A DNA stretch of 64,000 nt from Gammaproteobacteria bacterium. GTDB lineage: Bacteria; Pseudomonadota; Gammaproteobacteria; Pseudomonadales; Pseudohongiellaceae. The DNA lies in assembly GCA_012960305.1 (NCBI GenBank), contig DUBM01000014.1:186001-250000 (forward strand), written 5' to 3'. The notes beneath the pieces were generated by a model, which was not told the origin of the DNA, searched no databases, and was given only the letters and a program-made list of their open reading frames with translations. A program made the translations under genes and the position numbers. Below, piece after piece: positions 45,600 through 55,170 of the stretch (position 1 is the first letter of the stretch; every line of letters begins with the position of its first letter).

Positions 45600-47453
45600 C
45601 TATGCTGCCCCAGCACAACATGCAAACCCGGTAGCTTTGCTTGTCATTACTGTTTCCGCAGCCTTAATATTCTGTTCCGCAGTGCGTCTAGTCACAGCGG
45701 CGTCAGACGAGCTCGCAACAGACATTTGGTCAGGTTTGCTTAGCGCTATTTCTTGGCCAAAATAACCGGTATAAATTTGATATTGGTGCTGCGCTATATC
45801 AGTCGGTACACGAATAGTATTGGCATTCAGAACCTGTACATCGGTAATAGTTGCCCCATCACAAATCACCACGGCCTCTCCTGCATTGGGTAAGTTAGTA
45901 ATTTGCCAACTTGTTGCCTGACCCGCAGCACCTCTGTCCCCAACATAGGTACCAATATGAAGTACGCCACTGTCTTTATCATTCCATGCGGTGTCGACGC
46001 CCAGGTTTGGATAATCCACACCCTGTAGTGTTGGCGCGCTGTATTTATCCATATGTTTAACCTTAAAAACATCAACCCAATTACCTTCGGCAATTTCACT
46101 AATCATTAGCCGAGCGGCACTTTGGCCCCGAGGCCAAGGTTCACCATTATTGAACCACCAACCAAATTTATCCATGTCTTCACCAAACCATCTAGGCTCA
46201 GAATTACGCTCTGCCGCTGCACTAAGACGTGAGACAGCAGTATGGTCACCAAGCGCCTTGGCCAATACCAAGCCAAATGAGTCAGCCGATATTTCTCGTT
46301 TAAGATCATGCCAACCATTACTTCTCGCGGTGGCTTCATATAGCTGGGTAGCGACCTCAGGAGATTGCGGCATAAGATAAAAGGCTGTAGTACTTCCGCC
46401 ACCGGCTGTTCCGGGTAGATTTACCTTGAATTCCGCCAAGGGGTCATAATACAAAGTCATCCATTCGATCTGGTTCTGATCGCTGATGCTCATATAGTTA
46501 TCCTTCATGAATTCTATCCAGTTCTCAAAAGTGCCATGAGCGTTTGTCACTCCTAGCTGATCAGATAGATACATCCCGAGACCGGCAGCGGAGTTACAAA
46601 GCGGCCATATCTTCGTGTTCTCGCATTGTGGGCCTTCGGGATGGGCAGTATATTGATTGTGCAAATGCTCTACAATTCTCGGCTGAGTCCATTCAAACAT
46701 CTCATTCTCGAAGCCGGCGATCTGCCAGGGTTTCTCCCACTTGTCGTCGCCAGAGACGTATTTGTAAATAGACAAGACCAAATTTAACCAGCCACGAAAA
46801 AATAAATTGCCATCAGCCCCTATAGGATCGGGTTGCAACCCCCAAGGTTCAACACCATTTGCAGTCCAGCCAGGGGAATCATAATTCCCTCGAACACGTT
46901 CCGGCCATGACTGATAACCAGGTGCATTCAAGGGGCCATAGTTTTCGCGGTCGGGGCTTGGGCCTATAAAGGTATTCCAATCAATAGCTGCCCAGTAAGA
47001 CGTATGCCTTGTCGCCAGCTCATCCATAATACGCGTATAGACTTCTCGCCATGCTGGAGTTTGATCCGCCATAAGCATTATTGGGAAGCTGGAATCTGCG
47101 AGATCAAAACGAGGATAGCTCAGCATGGGGGCCGAGGTATATTGGTCCCACCACGGATGCGGGCCTTTCCCATCATCTGTCCAGTCAATCTCACCCCGGG
47201 GCAAATTAATTCCCCAGGGGCGGGCAATATTTTCACTATATCCCCAATCATCTTCAGTGGTTGCCTTTTGCCACATAAAACGCATCCAGCCTTTGGTTCG
47301 TTCATTATGTTTAGGATAAAAACTGGGAGTGAATTTATGCGTGGCAATATCCAAAGATTCTGAACTGGCGCATGCGCCAAGGCTCGCAGCTCCACTCATC
47401 ACACTTGCAGTTTTTAGAAAATTCCGTCGAGATTTAGAAATTGTTCGTGACAT
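45600..47453 (-). CDS. Tat-exported protein similar to linalool dehydratase/isomerase
   Basis: A 617-aa protein. Its signal SRRNFLKTASVMSG is twin-arginine type and leads to LGACASS, a possible lipobox. The body is largely helical with many aromatic residues. CENTKIWPLC (Cys277 and Cys286, nine apart) matches the spacing of the catalytic cysteine pair I recall from linalool dehydratase/isomerase, a periplasmic alpha-barrel enzyme. The protein is longer than the about 400-aa reference and ends with a vicinal Cys-Cys (GFACCAGAA). merP starts 57 bp downstream on the same strand. Function is inferred. A different alpha6/alpha6 enzyme is possible. Confidence 0.55.
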   Translation of the reverse strand: MSRTISKSRRNFLKTASVMSGAASLGACASSESLDIATHKFTPSFYPKHNERTKGWMRFMWQKATTEDDWGYSENIARPWGINLPRGEIDWTDDGKGPHPWWDQYTSAPMLSYPRFDLADSSFPIMLMADQTPAWREVYTRIMDELATRHTSYWAAIDWNTFIGPSPDRENYGPLNAPGYQSWPERVRGNYDSPGWTANGVEPWGLQPDPIGADGNLFFRGWLNLVLSIYKYVSGDDKWEKPWQIAGFENEMFEWTQPRIVEHLHNQYTAHPEGPQCENTKIWPLCNSAAGLGMYLSDQLGVTNAHGTFENWIEFMKDNYMSISDQNQIEWMTLYYDPLAEFKVNLPGTAGGGSTTAFYLMPQSPEVATQLYEATARSNGWHDLKREISADSFGLVLAKALGDHTAVSRLSAAAERNSEPRWFGEDMDKFGWWFNNGEPWPRGQSAARLMISEIAEGNWVDVFKVKHMDKYSAPTLQGVDYPNLGVDTAWNDKDSGVLHIGTYVGDRGAAGQATSWQITNLPNAGEAVVICDGATITDVQVLNANTIRVPTDIAQHQYQIYTGYFGQEIALSKPDQMSVASSSDAAVTRRTAEQNIKAAETVMTSKATGFACCAGAA

Positions 47454-47553
47454 TTAGACATCCATTCAAAAAAATTAATGTTTAACGCTAGATACTGCCA
47501 TTATTCAGGTATTCTTGCACTCTAGAGCTGAATTGCTCATCAGAATAACTTCC

Positions 47554-48399
47554 TTACCCAAATTGAGAGATTGTAGTGCGATGCAACAGCCGATCATATC
47601 CGTCATAACCACCAGTTGCTTTGTGCAATACACTGCGGTTGTCCCACATCACTAACATGTTTTTCTCCCACTTGTGGCGATAGACAAACTGTGGCGAGCT
47701 CTGATAGTTATTAAGCTCAAGCAAAAGCTGTTTACTCTCATGCGGTTCAAGTTCTTCGAATCCCTGGATATATCCTGCTGTTGAATAGATTGCTAACTTA
47801 CCGGTTTCTGTATGGGGACGAATTAGCGGATGAGCCTGAGTTTTATTGGCTTCGTCTGAAACAACAATATCCATACTGCGCCCTGCATTTTGTTCTTTTT
47901 TGTAGCTGTAAACACCTTCGGGAGAATAGGCAGAAACAGCTGAATGAATGGCTGTGAGGTCTTTAACTTTGTTCTTAAGTGCAGCAGGAAGCTCATCATA
48001 GGCTTTATGTTGATTCGCAAAAAGCGTATCGCCGCCGACTGGAGGAATCGTAATGCCATATAAGCAAGTACCAATTGGTGGCTTAGCCTGGAAGCTCCAA
48101 TCGGTATGCCAGTTCTCGGCAAACAGAGAAGTTTTTTCGTTCGCATCGCGCCTTATGGCTGCTATGTGATTGTGTTCTTTAATGGGGTCAAAGAAGGGGT
48201 CCTCTCCGAAATTGCCGAAGCTTAGCGTGAATCGCTCGAGGTCGCCTGAATTCAGTACCTGCTCTGGGAACACCAAGACATGGTACTGCAACCAAGCTTG
48301 GCGAATATCCGTCACTGTCTTTTCGGACAATTTTAAAGACAAATCAACGCCAGTTATTACCGCTCCACAAGGAGCGTCGACAGGCCTTACTTCTACCAT
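47554..48399 (-). CDS. TauD/TfdA-family Fe(II)/2-oxoglutarate dioxygenase
   Basis: A 281-aa cytoplasmic enzyme. The iron facial triad is His98 and Asp100 (WHTDWSF) and His259 (SVLHKATG). Arg274 in LLHRTTI would bind the 2-oxoglutarate carboxylate. Other landmarks are GGDTLFANQHKAYDELP and LVMWDNR. Length is typical for taurine and 2,4-D dioxygenases. Relatives hydroxylate sulfonates, aryloxyacids or other small acids, so the substrate is open. It is upstream of the LDI-like/mer genes on the same strand, separated by 100 bp. Confidence 0.88.
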   Translation of the reverse strand: MVEVRPVDAPCGAVITGVDLSLKLSEKTVTDIRQAWLQYHVLVFPEQVLNSGDLERFTLSFGNFGEDPFFDPIKEHNHIAAIRRDANEKTSLFAENWHTDWSFQAKPPIGTCLYGITIPPVGGDTLFANQHKAYDELPAALKNKVKDLTAIHSAVSAYSPEGVYSYKKEQNAGRSMDIVVSDEANKTQAHPLIRPHTETGKLAIYSTAGYIQGFEELEPHESKQLLLELNNYQSSPQFVYRHKWEKNMLVMWDNRSVLHKATGGYDGYDRLLHRTTISQFG

Positions 48400-48478
48400 G
48401 AGCTACTACTCAATTTTTTAGTCTGTATTGGCTAGCCAATACTATAACTACAACCTACTAAGGAAAATTCCCTGCAAC

Positions 48479-48515
48479 AAAAAAGGCCAAGCGATACTCT
48501 CACTCGGCCTTTTTT
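48479..48515 (-). terminator. Rho-independent terminator
   Basis: On the minus strand AAAAAAGGCCGAG pairs with CTTGGCCTTTTTT (one G-T wobble) around an 11-nt loop, with six T following. It lies 25 bp past the stop of 48540-49901 and separates that gene from the TauD-like gene. Confidence 0.85.
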
Positions 48516-48539
48516 ATTTCTAAAGTTTCTATAAACCTC

Positions 48540-49901
48540 TTAGTCGTTACCAGCCAGCGAGCGCTGCTCATTCTCTTTGCGTTCTGCCACTAATCTATCA
48601 TAGCCCTCTTCGTCAAGATGAGTAACTGCCAGCCAGGCGTGAGACATTTCATCACCGGTCCTGCTGCCACCATAAACCCACTGATCTGGATCCGGGTTGT
48701 TCGGGTTTTCAGCTGTATTGTCATACCACTGCTTCAGAACCAGCACTGCTCCAGTAGGCACTAAAGGAGCACTATCTGGCTCATAGATATGGCTGTGATG
48801 CCATGTAGCACTCCAATTTGAAACTTGGCTTATTTCTTCAGTGCGCCCTGTTTCCGGGTAGAAAATTTCGAAAGATGCGGCATTCATGCGCAGATGGCCG
48901 TGAGGCTGAAAGCTATCGATTCGCACAGGGTGATCGAATGAGTGAAAACCCTGAGTCATACTATGACTGTTTGGCGGGATTACCATATTCGCATTGCGCT
49001 CAAGAGCTCCCTCAAACTGAATGTTGTACTGTGCTAAATCCTGTTTGTAGACTTCATTTCCTACTTCATAGCCTTCTTCGTGGAACCACAGACCAATTTC
49101 TACAACATTGTCTTCAATCATTTCACCTTCAGCGGTAGCGCCTACCCCACCAGGAAACATGTGAATACTCCACCGAATTTCTGCGTCAGCGGGCAATGTG
49201 CGACAAACGCCTTCTGGAACTTGTTCGCCCCATTTGCCCATAGCATATTCGGTAAGCATTCCGTAACGCTCTCGATCGCCATCTTCTTTTAATACTTCAA
49301 CTGAAGAATTAGCATGGTGAACAACGGCTCGAGCGTCGCCGCGCGGCTTTACTTGAACTGCTTTAATACAACGATCAACAGACAAGCCGCTAGATACATA
49401 GTGATTGCTCCAAAGATCATTGCCATTGGCAGGAATGTCCATGGACACAGAAGGTACTATCAAATCGGGTTGCCCCAGATCCGCGGCAAAGTTCCACTCG
49501 TTGGGGTCTTTCAAATCTGGTCGCGGGAGAGCTTTCTCGGGGTCGCCTAATGGTGAACCCGCGTTAACCCAAGCCACGATCTTATCAATATCATCTTGCT
49601 CCATACGCCAATCGCCAATCAAGTCCTGCACACCTATGTGCTGATCATAGGCATAGGGAGGCATTTCCCGATTGGCAACTTTGTATTGAATCAAAGGTGC
49701 CCAAGGACGAATCTGGTCGTAGGTCTCGAATTGCATAGGTCCAATTCCGCCTTCCTGATGACAGACCACGCAATTCTCATTGAATATGCGACCTATCTCG
49801 CCGTTATATGCCAATTCATCCGCAACTTGAGCCATTAAAGTCGAGTGACTTGCCAGCAAGGCAAGTGGAGCGATGCCGAACAGGGATTTCATTACTCTCA
49901 T
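48540..49901 (-). CDS. Exported heme-c protein with copper type II monooxygenase-like domains
   Basis: A 453-aa protein with a signal peptide (to about LMAQ). One heme c motif is at Cys44, Cys47 and His48 (ENCVVCHQEGGIGP), followed by REMPPYAYD and a helix IDKIVAWVNAGSPLGD typical of cytochrome c. The rest is beta-rich and contains VVHHANS and FQPHGHLRMNAASFEIFYP, resembling copper-binding histidine motifs of ascorbate-dependent monooxygenases. Fusion of an electron-carrying heme to a PHM-like domain would allow a periplasmic hydroxylase without ascorbate. The activity is inferred. GGAGAG precedes ATG 49901. Confidence 0.68.
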   Translation of the reverse strand: MRVMKSLFGIAPLALLASHSTLMAQVADELAYNGEIGRIFNENCVVCHQEGGIGPMQFETYDQIRPWAPLIQYKVANREMPPYAYDQHIGVQDLIGDWRMEQDDIDKIVAWVNAGSPLGDPEKALPRPDLKDPNEWNFAADLGQPDLIVPSVSMDIPANGNDLWSNHYVSSGLSVDRCIKAVQVKPRGDARAVVHHANSSVEVLKEDGDRERYGMLTEYAMGKWGEQVPEGVCRTLPADAEIRWSIHMFPGGVGATAEGEMIEDNVVEIGLWFHEEGYEVGNEVYKQDLAQYNIQFEGALERNANMVIPPNSHSMTQGFHSFDHPVRIDSFQPHGHLRMNAASFEIFYPETGRTEEISQVSNWSATWHHSHIYEPDSAPLVPTGAVLVLKQWYDNTAENPNNPDPDQWVYGGSRTGDEMSHAWLAVTHLDEEGYDRLVAERKENEQRSLAGND

Positions 49902-50266
49902 GATTTCTCTCCGGTTACAGATCTATTATCTGTTTGTTCTATCATTCGTCTATAAAATTAATCGTCTGTTATATATTCAACTTATACACTAATTCACTAT
50001 CAAATTCTGACTAAATTGAGAATTTCATTGTTAAGCCAGAGTCCCTAACTCCAAGACAGTAAAAACCCGGATTAAACACCAATTTATGGGAAAAATGGTC
50101 ATTTGGTTCAGGAAACCTGGGCGCAAAGGCAGGGTCTAAAACTGACCAATGTGAGCATAGTTTAAATTCCCGCCGGATGAGAATAAATTCAGATTCTCCA
50201 AGACATTGCAATTACGAGCATAGTGTCACATTCGCAGTGATTCCAGGAATCTGACATTCTCCCCGA
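49902..50266. other. Intergenic region without a supported gene
   Basis: 365 bp upstream of the cytochrome/monooxygenase-like gene and downstream of the nitroreductase. A 66-codon frame at 50011-50211 has no ribosome binding site or recognisable motif and is not called. The promoter of 48540-49901 must lie near 49910-49990. No repeats noticed. Confidence 0.4.
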
Positions 50267-50941
50267 CTAATCAAATCCAACGAAACTAACGAAGTCTCCA
50301 ATCTCTGCTCGGCGAGATTTAACCGAGTTGGCGGAGAAGTCATCATTCGGATAACCCATGGCGATGCAGGTAAGGATGTTTTGATCATCTGGAATTTTTG
50401 CGTGCTCTCTTACTACAGGTGTTTGCATTACTCCCTGCCCATTGATGACCGTGCCTAACCCTCGTTCCCATGCAGCAAGACATAGGGCATAGGATATAGC
50501 TCCTAAATCAAACTGACCGATTGCTGCAGGTTCGAGAATTTTGTCGTATGTCAGCACAATAGAAACTGGCGCATCGAATTGACGAAAACCTCGCATAACC
50601 CAATCTGTGCGCCTTTCTTTATCATCTCGCTCAATACCCATAGCCTCAAATAATTGAACGGCTATTTCAATCTGGCGCTGACGATGGATTCCTTCATAGG
50701 CTTCTTTAGTAGGAAAATCTCGCTGAGGTTTCACGCCTGCTACCATCCTCTCTGTATTGCCATGGCGTATCTTATCGAGCGGCTCGCCGGTAATGACATA
50801 GAGATTCCAAGGTTGAGTATTCATGGAAGACGGCGCTCCCTTGGCGACTTCGATAATCTCTTCAATGAGTTCACGCGGAACTGGGTCCGTTTTATAACCA
50901 CGCACGCTACGCCGCGTCTTTACTAGTGTATCGAATTCCAT
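50267..50941 (-). CDS. Nitroreductase-family flavoprotein
   Basis: A 224-aa FMN-dependent oxidoreductase. The N-terminal KTRRSVRGYKTDPVPRELIEEI carries the FMN-phosphate arginines. APSSMNTQPWNLYVITG is the second cofactor segment, and AWERGLGTVINGQG with CIAMGYPNDDF forms the C-terminal half of the fold. The length is typical. Natural substrates of this family include quinones, enones and nitro compounds. It is monocistronic and divergent from the glyoxalase II gene. Confidence 0.88.
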   Translation of the reverse strand: MEFDTLVKTRRSVRGYKTDPVPRELIEEIIEVAKGAPSSMNTQPWNLYVITGEPLDKIRHGNTERMVAGVKPQRDFPTKEAYEGIHRQRQIEIAVQLFEAMGIERDDKERRTDWVMRGFRQFDAPVSIVLTYDKILEPAAIGQFDLGAISYALCLAAWERGLGTVINGQGVMQTPVVREHAKIPDDQNILTCIAMGYPNDDFSANSVKSRRAEIGDFVSFVGFD

Positions 50942-51143
50942 ACTTCTAACCCTTACCTGTTAATCATTTGAGCTGGGAGATTGGGGGCACATTATCCACG
51001 CCATGAAGCAAATAGGAATACGCAGAGTCAAATTAATAGAGAAAGTTTGCCAAGACTCAGGACACCCTCTCTAAAAATGTGTGTATCATTAAATCAACAC
51101 ACAATGTTGAATGCTATTTAAAGCAACTAACTGGGAATGAATT

Positions 51144-51935
51144 ATGATTGTTGAACAGGTCTGGACTGGCAACGCCTATCGAAATTTTAACTATTTGATC
51201 GTCTGCCCTGAAAGTGGTGAAGCCTTAGCTGTAGACCCTTTGGATCATGAGAAATGTCTTCGAATCGCCAAAGATAATGGTTGGATAATAACTCAAGTGC
51301 TTAATACACACGAACATGGCGATCATACCGGCGGAAATAAAAGCGTCATCGCGGCGACTGGGGCAAAGTTACTGGCCCACGAAAACGCTCGCGACACGAT
51401 TGCCGGGGTGGATGTGGGATTAGCAGCTGGAGATGTAGTTAAAGTAGGCAAAACAGTTGAGCTACTGGCATTAGACACACCGGGGCACACCATGTCCCAC
51501 GTATGTCTGCTTTCACAAACTGACGAACCAGGGTTGTTTAGTGGCGATACTCTGTTCAACGCTGGCGCGGGCAATTGCCACAACGGAGGCCACCCACATG
51601 AGCTTTATGAAACCTTTGCCAGTCAACTTTCTCAGCTGGCAGACAATACAAAGATTTATCCAGGGCACGATTACATCACAAACAATTTGGAATTCACTCT
51701 CTCACGAGAACCCGATAACGCTCGGGCGAAAACTTTGCTTGCTGAAATTAAAGACCAAAATCCAGAAACTGCTCTGATATCTACTTTTGGCTTAGAAAAA
51801 GAGATTAATACTTTTTTCCGATTACAAAATTCATCTGTGATCGCTACTCTGAAAGCAGAATTCCCAAACATGGAAGACGATCCCGATCCTTTAACCGTTT
51901 TCGTTGCCCTGCGGGAACTACGTAATAAATGGTAA
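51144..51935 (+). CDS. gloB: Hydroxyacylglutathione hydrolase (glyoxalase II)
   Basis: A 263-aa metallo-beta-lactamase-fold enzyme that hydrolyses S-D-lactoylglutathione. The dinuclear metal motif THEHGDH spans residues 55-61 (His56, His58, Asp60, His61). TPGHTMSH supplies the next His, LFSGDTLFNAGAGNCHNGG the bridging Asp, and IYPGHDYITNN the last His. The C-terminal HAGH domain (about residues 170-263) with LAEIKDQNPETAL and PDPLTVFVALRELRNKW is present, which separates it from generic MBL hydrolases. It is convergent with the cupin gene. Confidence 0.9.
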   Translation: MIVEQVWTGNAYRNFNYLIVCPESGEALAVDPLDHEKCLRIAKDNGWIITQVLNTHEHGDHTGGNKSVIAATGAKLLAHENARDTIAGVDVGLAAGDVVKVGKTVELLALDTPGHTMSHVCLLSQTDEPGLFSGDTLFNAGAGNCHNGGHPHELYETFASQLSQLADNTKIYPGHDYITNNLEFTLSREPDNARAKTLLAEIKDQNPETALISTFGLEKEINTFFRLQNSSVIATLKAEFPNMEDDPDPLTVFVALRELRNKW

Positions 51936-51951
51936 GAGGAATAGGCAGCTA

Positions 51952-52440
51952 CTAATCAGGTTCTCTCAACTCAAAGCGAATATTCAGATAAACAATAGAT
52001 TCGGTTTCTTTTATTCCGTGGGGAACGCCGGTTGGAATGTAAACAAGATCGCCAGCTTTAATAGTTCTCTCAACACCCCCTTCAACCGCACTTCCGCGAA
52101 AATCACCAGGACCTGCCCCGGCTTCCCGGTCTACAATCGTTCCGCCGGTGGATAATACAGCGAGACCCTCCCGTACAACCCAAACTTCAGTGATGCTACC
52201 ATGCTGCAGTGCGGTTTCCGCTCCTTGAATATGCCGCACATTAATGCTGAAGATTCCGCATTCCAATAATCTGTTAGTAGCCAGGCCATTATCACGAAGT
52301 TGACTAGCTGCTTCCAAGATTTCAATTAAAGGTATATCCGCCGCTTGATCGGCGGGCGCAGGCGGGGCATTTGTGGTTTGGGCATTCCCAATAGTTGAGT
52401 GTAAAAACAAAACGCAGAGTATAAGTTTCAATTTTCCCAT
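51952..52440 (-). CDS. Small secreted cupin protein
   Basis: About 162 aa from ATG 52440, chosen because GAGGAT lies just upstream and it opens directly onto a signal peptide (MGKLKLILCVLFLHSTIGNAQ). The single cupin domain has the first motif around ALQHGSITEVWVVREGLAVLSTGG and the second motif GDLVYIPTGVPHGI. It is related in pattern to 36565-37200. The metal is probably held by the two histidines. Function unknown. It diverges from the secreted protein at 52606. Confidence 0.68.
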   Translation of the reverse strand: MGKLKLILCVLFLHSTIGNAQTTNAPPAPADQAADIPLIEILEAASQLRDNGLATNRLLECGIFSINVRHIQGAETALQHGSITEVWVVREGLAVLSTGGTIVDREAGAGPGDFRGSAVEGGVERTIKAGDLVYIPTGVPHGIKETESIVYLNIRFELREPD

Positions 52441-52605
52441 AATGTATCCTCGCCACAACAGCTTAGAAGTCGGTTAATCAGCATTGTTTTATTTATGTAT
52501 TCTTATTATTAGTTCTTAGACTTTTCTGCAACACACTATATCGCATATTTTTTGGTAGCCCACTAGTGCTAAACTTCTATCGTCACAACGAATTTTGGGG
52601 GAATC

Positions 52606-53568
52606 ATGAGGAAATTAACTTTTCTGATCACAATACTAATAACATCAACATTCACTACTGTCCATGCACAAGAATCGGCTGGCGAACAACCTAGAACTGA
52701 ATGGGACCTACCTGATCTGCAGGGGGTCTGGAATTTTGCCACCAACATTCCCATGGAACGTCCAGCCGCCTTTGCTGATAAACCATTTTTATCTGAAGAG
52801 GAAATCGCTGGGATAGCCGCTCGAACCGAAGCCGGCTTGCAAGCATTAACCGATGCGGGACCAAATGGCTACAACACCTTCTGGCTGGAAATGGGAAGTG
52901 GCAAGGACAACCGCACTTCGTTAATTAACTATCCAGAAAATGGCCGCCTACCTGCGCGGAGAGAAGGCATAGAAATAGTCAATGGTGGTCTGGGTAACGA
53001 CGTGAGCGGAAATCGCCCTGTTAGATTTATTGTTGGCGGCATAGGCAAAGATGGCCCAGAAGATCGCGGCACATCAGAGCGCTGTCTAATGGGTTTCAAT
53101 GCCGGTCCCCCTTTCACGCCAAATTTGTATAACAACAACATCCAGATATTTCAAAACCAGAACACTGCCGTGATCATGACAGAGATGGTACATACTGCGC
53201 GAGTAGTGCCCTTGGACAACCGCCCCCATCTGGAAGAGGATCTTAAGTTTTGGTCCGGTGATTCCAGAGGCTACTGGGATGGCGACACTCTTGTTGTTGA
53301 AACTCGAAATTTTAATGATCTAACTAAGAGCTTCGGAGCCTATGGCGATGCTGAAGACAAGTTACTAACTGAACGATTTACTCGTACCGATCAATACACA
53401 ATGGAGTATGAATTTACCGTTGATGATCCCGGTACTTTTACAGATAAATTCACTGCAATGATCACCATGTCGAAAGTTGGTGGGCAACTCTATGAATATG
53501 CCTGCCATGAGGGCAACTATGCTATGGTGAACCTATTACGCGCTGCTCGCATGGAAGAAGCACAATAG
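52606..53568 (+). CDS. Secreted protein of unknown function, paralogue of 3993-5042
   Basis: A 320-aa protein with a clear signal peptide (to about TVHAQ) and a strong GGGGGA ribosome binding site. It shares with 3993-5042 the DLPDLQGVWNF start, an RTSLINYPENGRLP stretch (RTSIIVDPKNGRLP in the other), SERCLMGFNAG, RGYWDGDTLVVETRNF and the ending YEYACHEGNYAM. A pair of cysteines (ERC and ACHEGN) is conserved in both. It is coupled to the MFS gene that starts 3 bp later, so it may be a periplasmic partner of transport. No function known to me. Confidence 0.7.
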   Translation: MRKLTFLITILITSTFTTVHAQESAGEQPRTEWDLPDLQGVWNFATNIPMERPAAFADKPFLSEEEIAGIAARTEAGLQALTDAGPNGYNTFWLEMGSGKDNRTSLINYPENGRLPARREGIEIVNGGLGNDVSGNRPVRFIVGGIGKDGPEDRGTSERCLMGFNAGPPFTPNLYNNNIQIFQNQNTAVIMTEMVHTARVVPLDNRPHLEEDLKFWSGDSRGYWDGDTLVVETRNFNDLTKSFGAYGDAEDKLLTERFTRTDQYTMEYEFTVDDPGTFTDKFTAMITMSKVGGQLYEYACHEGNYAMVNLLRAARMEEAQ

Positions 53569-53571
53569 TAT

Positions 53572-54888
53572 ATGGAACCCAAGACTCCGCTTAAAGAGAT
53601 ACCTACAGCCTCGATCGAAAATCCCTACGCTTCAAGCAGTTCCCGAAGTTATGCTTTGGGCCTGCTGACGCTTGTCTACAGTTTCAATTTTATTGACCGG
53701 CAGTTGTTATCGATTCTTCAGGAGTCTATCAAACTCGATTTATCTCTTTCAGATGGCCAATTGGGTTTGCTTACTGGTTTCGCCTTCGCATTATTTTACG
53801 TCACTGCTGGTATCCCAATTGCACGTTGGGCTGACCGGTCGAACCGTCGCAACATCGTCGCTATATCAATTAGTTTATGGAGTTTTATGACTGCAATCAG
53901 TGGTCTTTCTCAAAACTACGTCCAGCTACTGTCCGCTCGTGTAGGAATTGGCATTGGTGAAGCAGGAGGAAGCCCGCCTTCTCATTCAATTGTTTCTGAT
54001 ATTTATCCAAAAGAAAAACGAGCTACCGCGCTTTCATTTTATTCTACTGGTGTAAACATCGGTGTCCTCTTTGGTTTTCTCCTGGGCGGTTGGCTAAATG
54101 AATTTTTTGGATGGCGGGTCGCATTCTTTGTAGTCGGTGTGCCGGGTATCTTTATAGGAGTATTAGTAAGACTAACTCTTCGAGAACCAATTCGTGGACT
54201 CATGGAGAATAAGATTGTCTCCGAGATCCAAGTTTCTTTTTATGAAGTAATTGATCTTTTATGGAGTCGCCGTTCCTTTCGACATCTCGCATTGGGAGCA
54301 GGTCTCAACGCTTTTGCCGCATATGGCGTGCTCAGTTGGTTGGCCTCTTTTTTTATACGCAGTCATGGTATGACTACGGGCGAGCTTGGCACATGGCTAG
54401 CAATGTCAACTGGACTGTTTGGTGCAATCGGGGTATTTGCCGGCGGAATGATCGCAGACAAGCTCGCGCCCAGAGATAAGCGCTGGTACATGTGGATACC
54501 TGCTAGTGCGGGCGCAATCGCTATTCCGTTCATGATTGCCGTAATGTTAGTTCCTGGACAATACACCGCCCTTATTCTCGCCTTTATACCGGGGCTCATG
54601 TACAACGTCTATCTCGGAAACTGTATCGCTACGACTCACGGTCTAGTTGGACAACGAATGCGCGCAACTTCGTCGGCGATTCTATTTCTAATTCTCAATA
54701 TTATTGGCTTGGGACTAGGACCGGCTTCTATCGGAGTGCTGAGTGACTTTCTTACTCCTAGCCTCGGAACTGACTCCTTACGCTATGCTATGCTAATTCT
54801 AATTCCAGGCGTCACTATTTGGTCAGTTTTGCATTTCTATCTTGCCTCAAGAACACTTCAAAAAGACTTGGCAGCAGCACCCGACTAG
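53572..54888 (+). CDS. MFS transporter (spinster-like)
   Basis: A 438-aa carrier with 12 helices. The first segment ALGLLTLVYSFNFIDRQLL and the loop 2-3 motif ARWADRSNRRNIVAI are characteristic of the spinster/sphingolipid-transporter branch. RVGIGIGEAGGSPPSHS forms TM4-5. It begins 3 bp after the secreted protein and should be co-transcribed with it. The substrate is unknown. Confidence 0.85.
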   Translation: MEPKTPLKEIPTASIENPYASSSSRSYALGLLTLVYSFNFIDRQLLSILQESIKLDLSLSDGQLGLLTGFAFALFYVTAGIPIARWADRSNRRNIVAISISLWSFMTAISGLSQNYVQLLSARVGIGIGEAGGSPPSHSIVSDIYPKEKRATALSFYSTGVNIGVLFGFLLGGWLNEFFGWRVAFFVVGVPGIFIGVLVRLTLREPIRGLMENKIVSEIQVSFYEVIDLLWSRRSFRHLALGAGLNAFAAYGVLSWLASFFIRSHGMTTGELGTWLAMSTGLFGAIGVFAGGMIADKLAPRDKRWYMWIPASAGAIAIPFMIAVMLVPGQYTALILAFIPGLMYNVYLGNCIATTHGLVGQRMRATSSAILFLILNIIGLGLGPASIGVLSDFLTPSLGTDSLRYAMLILIPGVTIWSVLHFYLASRTLQKDLAAAPD

Positions 54889-55170
54889 TTAAAGTGAGTG
54901 ATACCAGAGACTGCTTTTCATCGAAATAACTATTCCTGATTGCCCACTTATTCCAATAAACCTTAGTTAGTCTAAAGCTTTAAAGCGGCGACAAGATCGA
55001 GCAAGTTGTATAAGACATTCTATCTAGAAATTATAGCGCATTCTTGCCAACCTTGTAGAAAAGTATGATTGCCGGCGAAGAGACAGAGTTGACGATTACT
55101 TAATTCAATAGAGAGTATTGACTGGCAGGCCGCCATTAACGAACGTCGCTTTTCTTCTTCAATACCATGG

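Noticed and set aside
50011..50211. A 66-codon minus-strand frame
   Set aside because: No ribosome binding site, no recognisable domain, and it lies in the likely promoter region of the gene at 49901.
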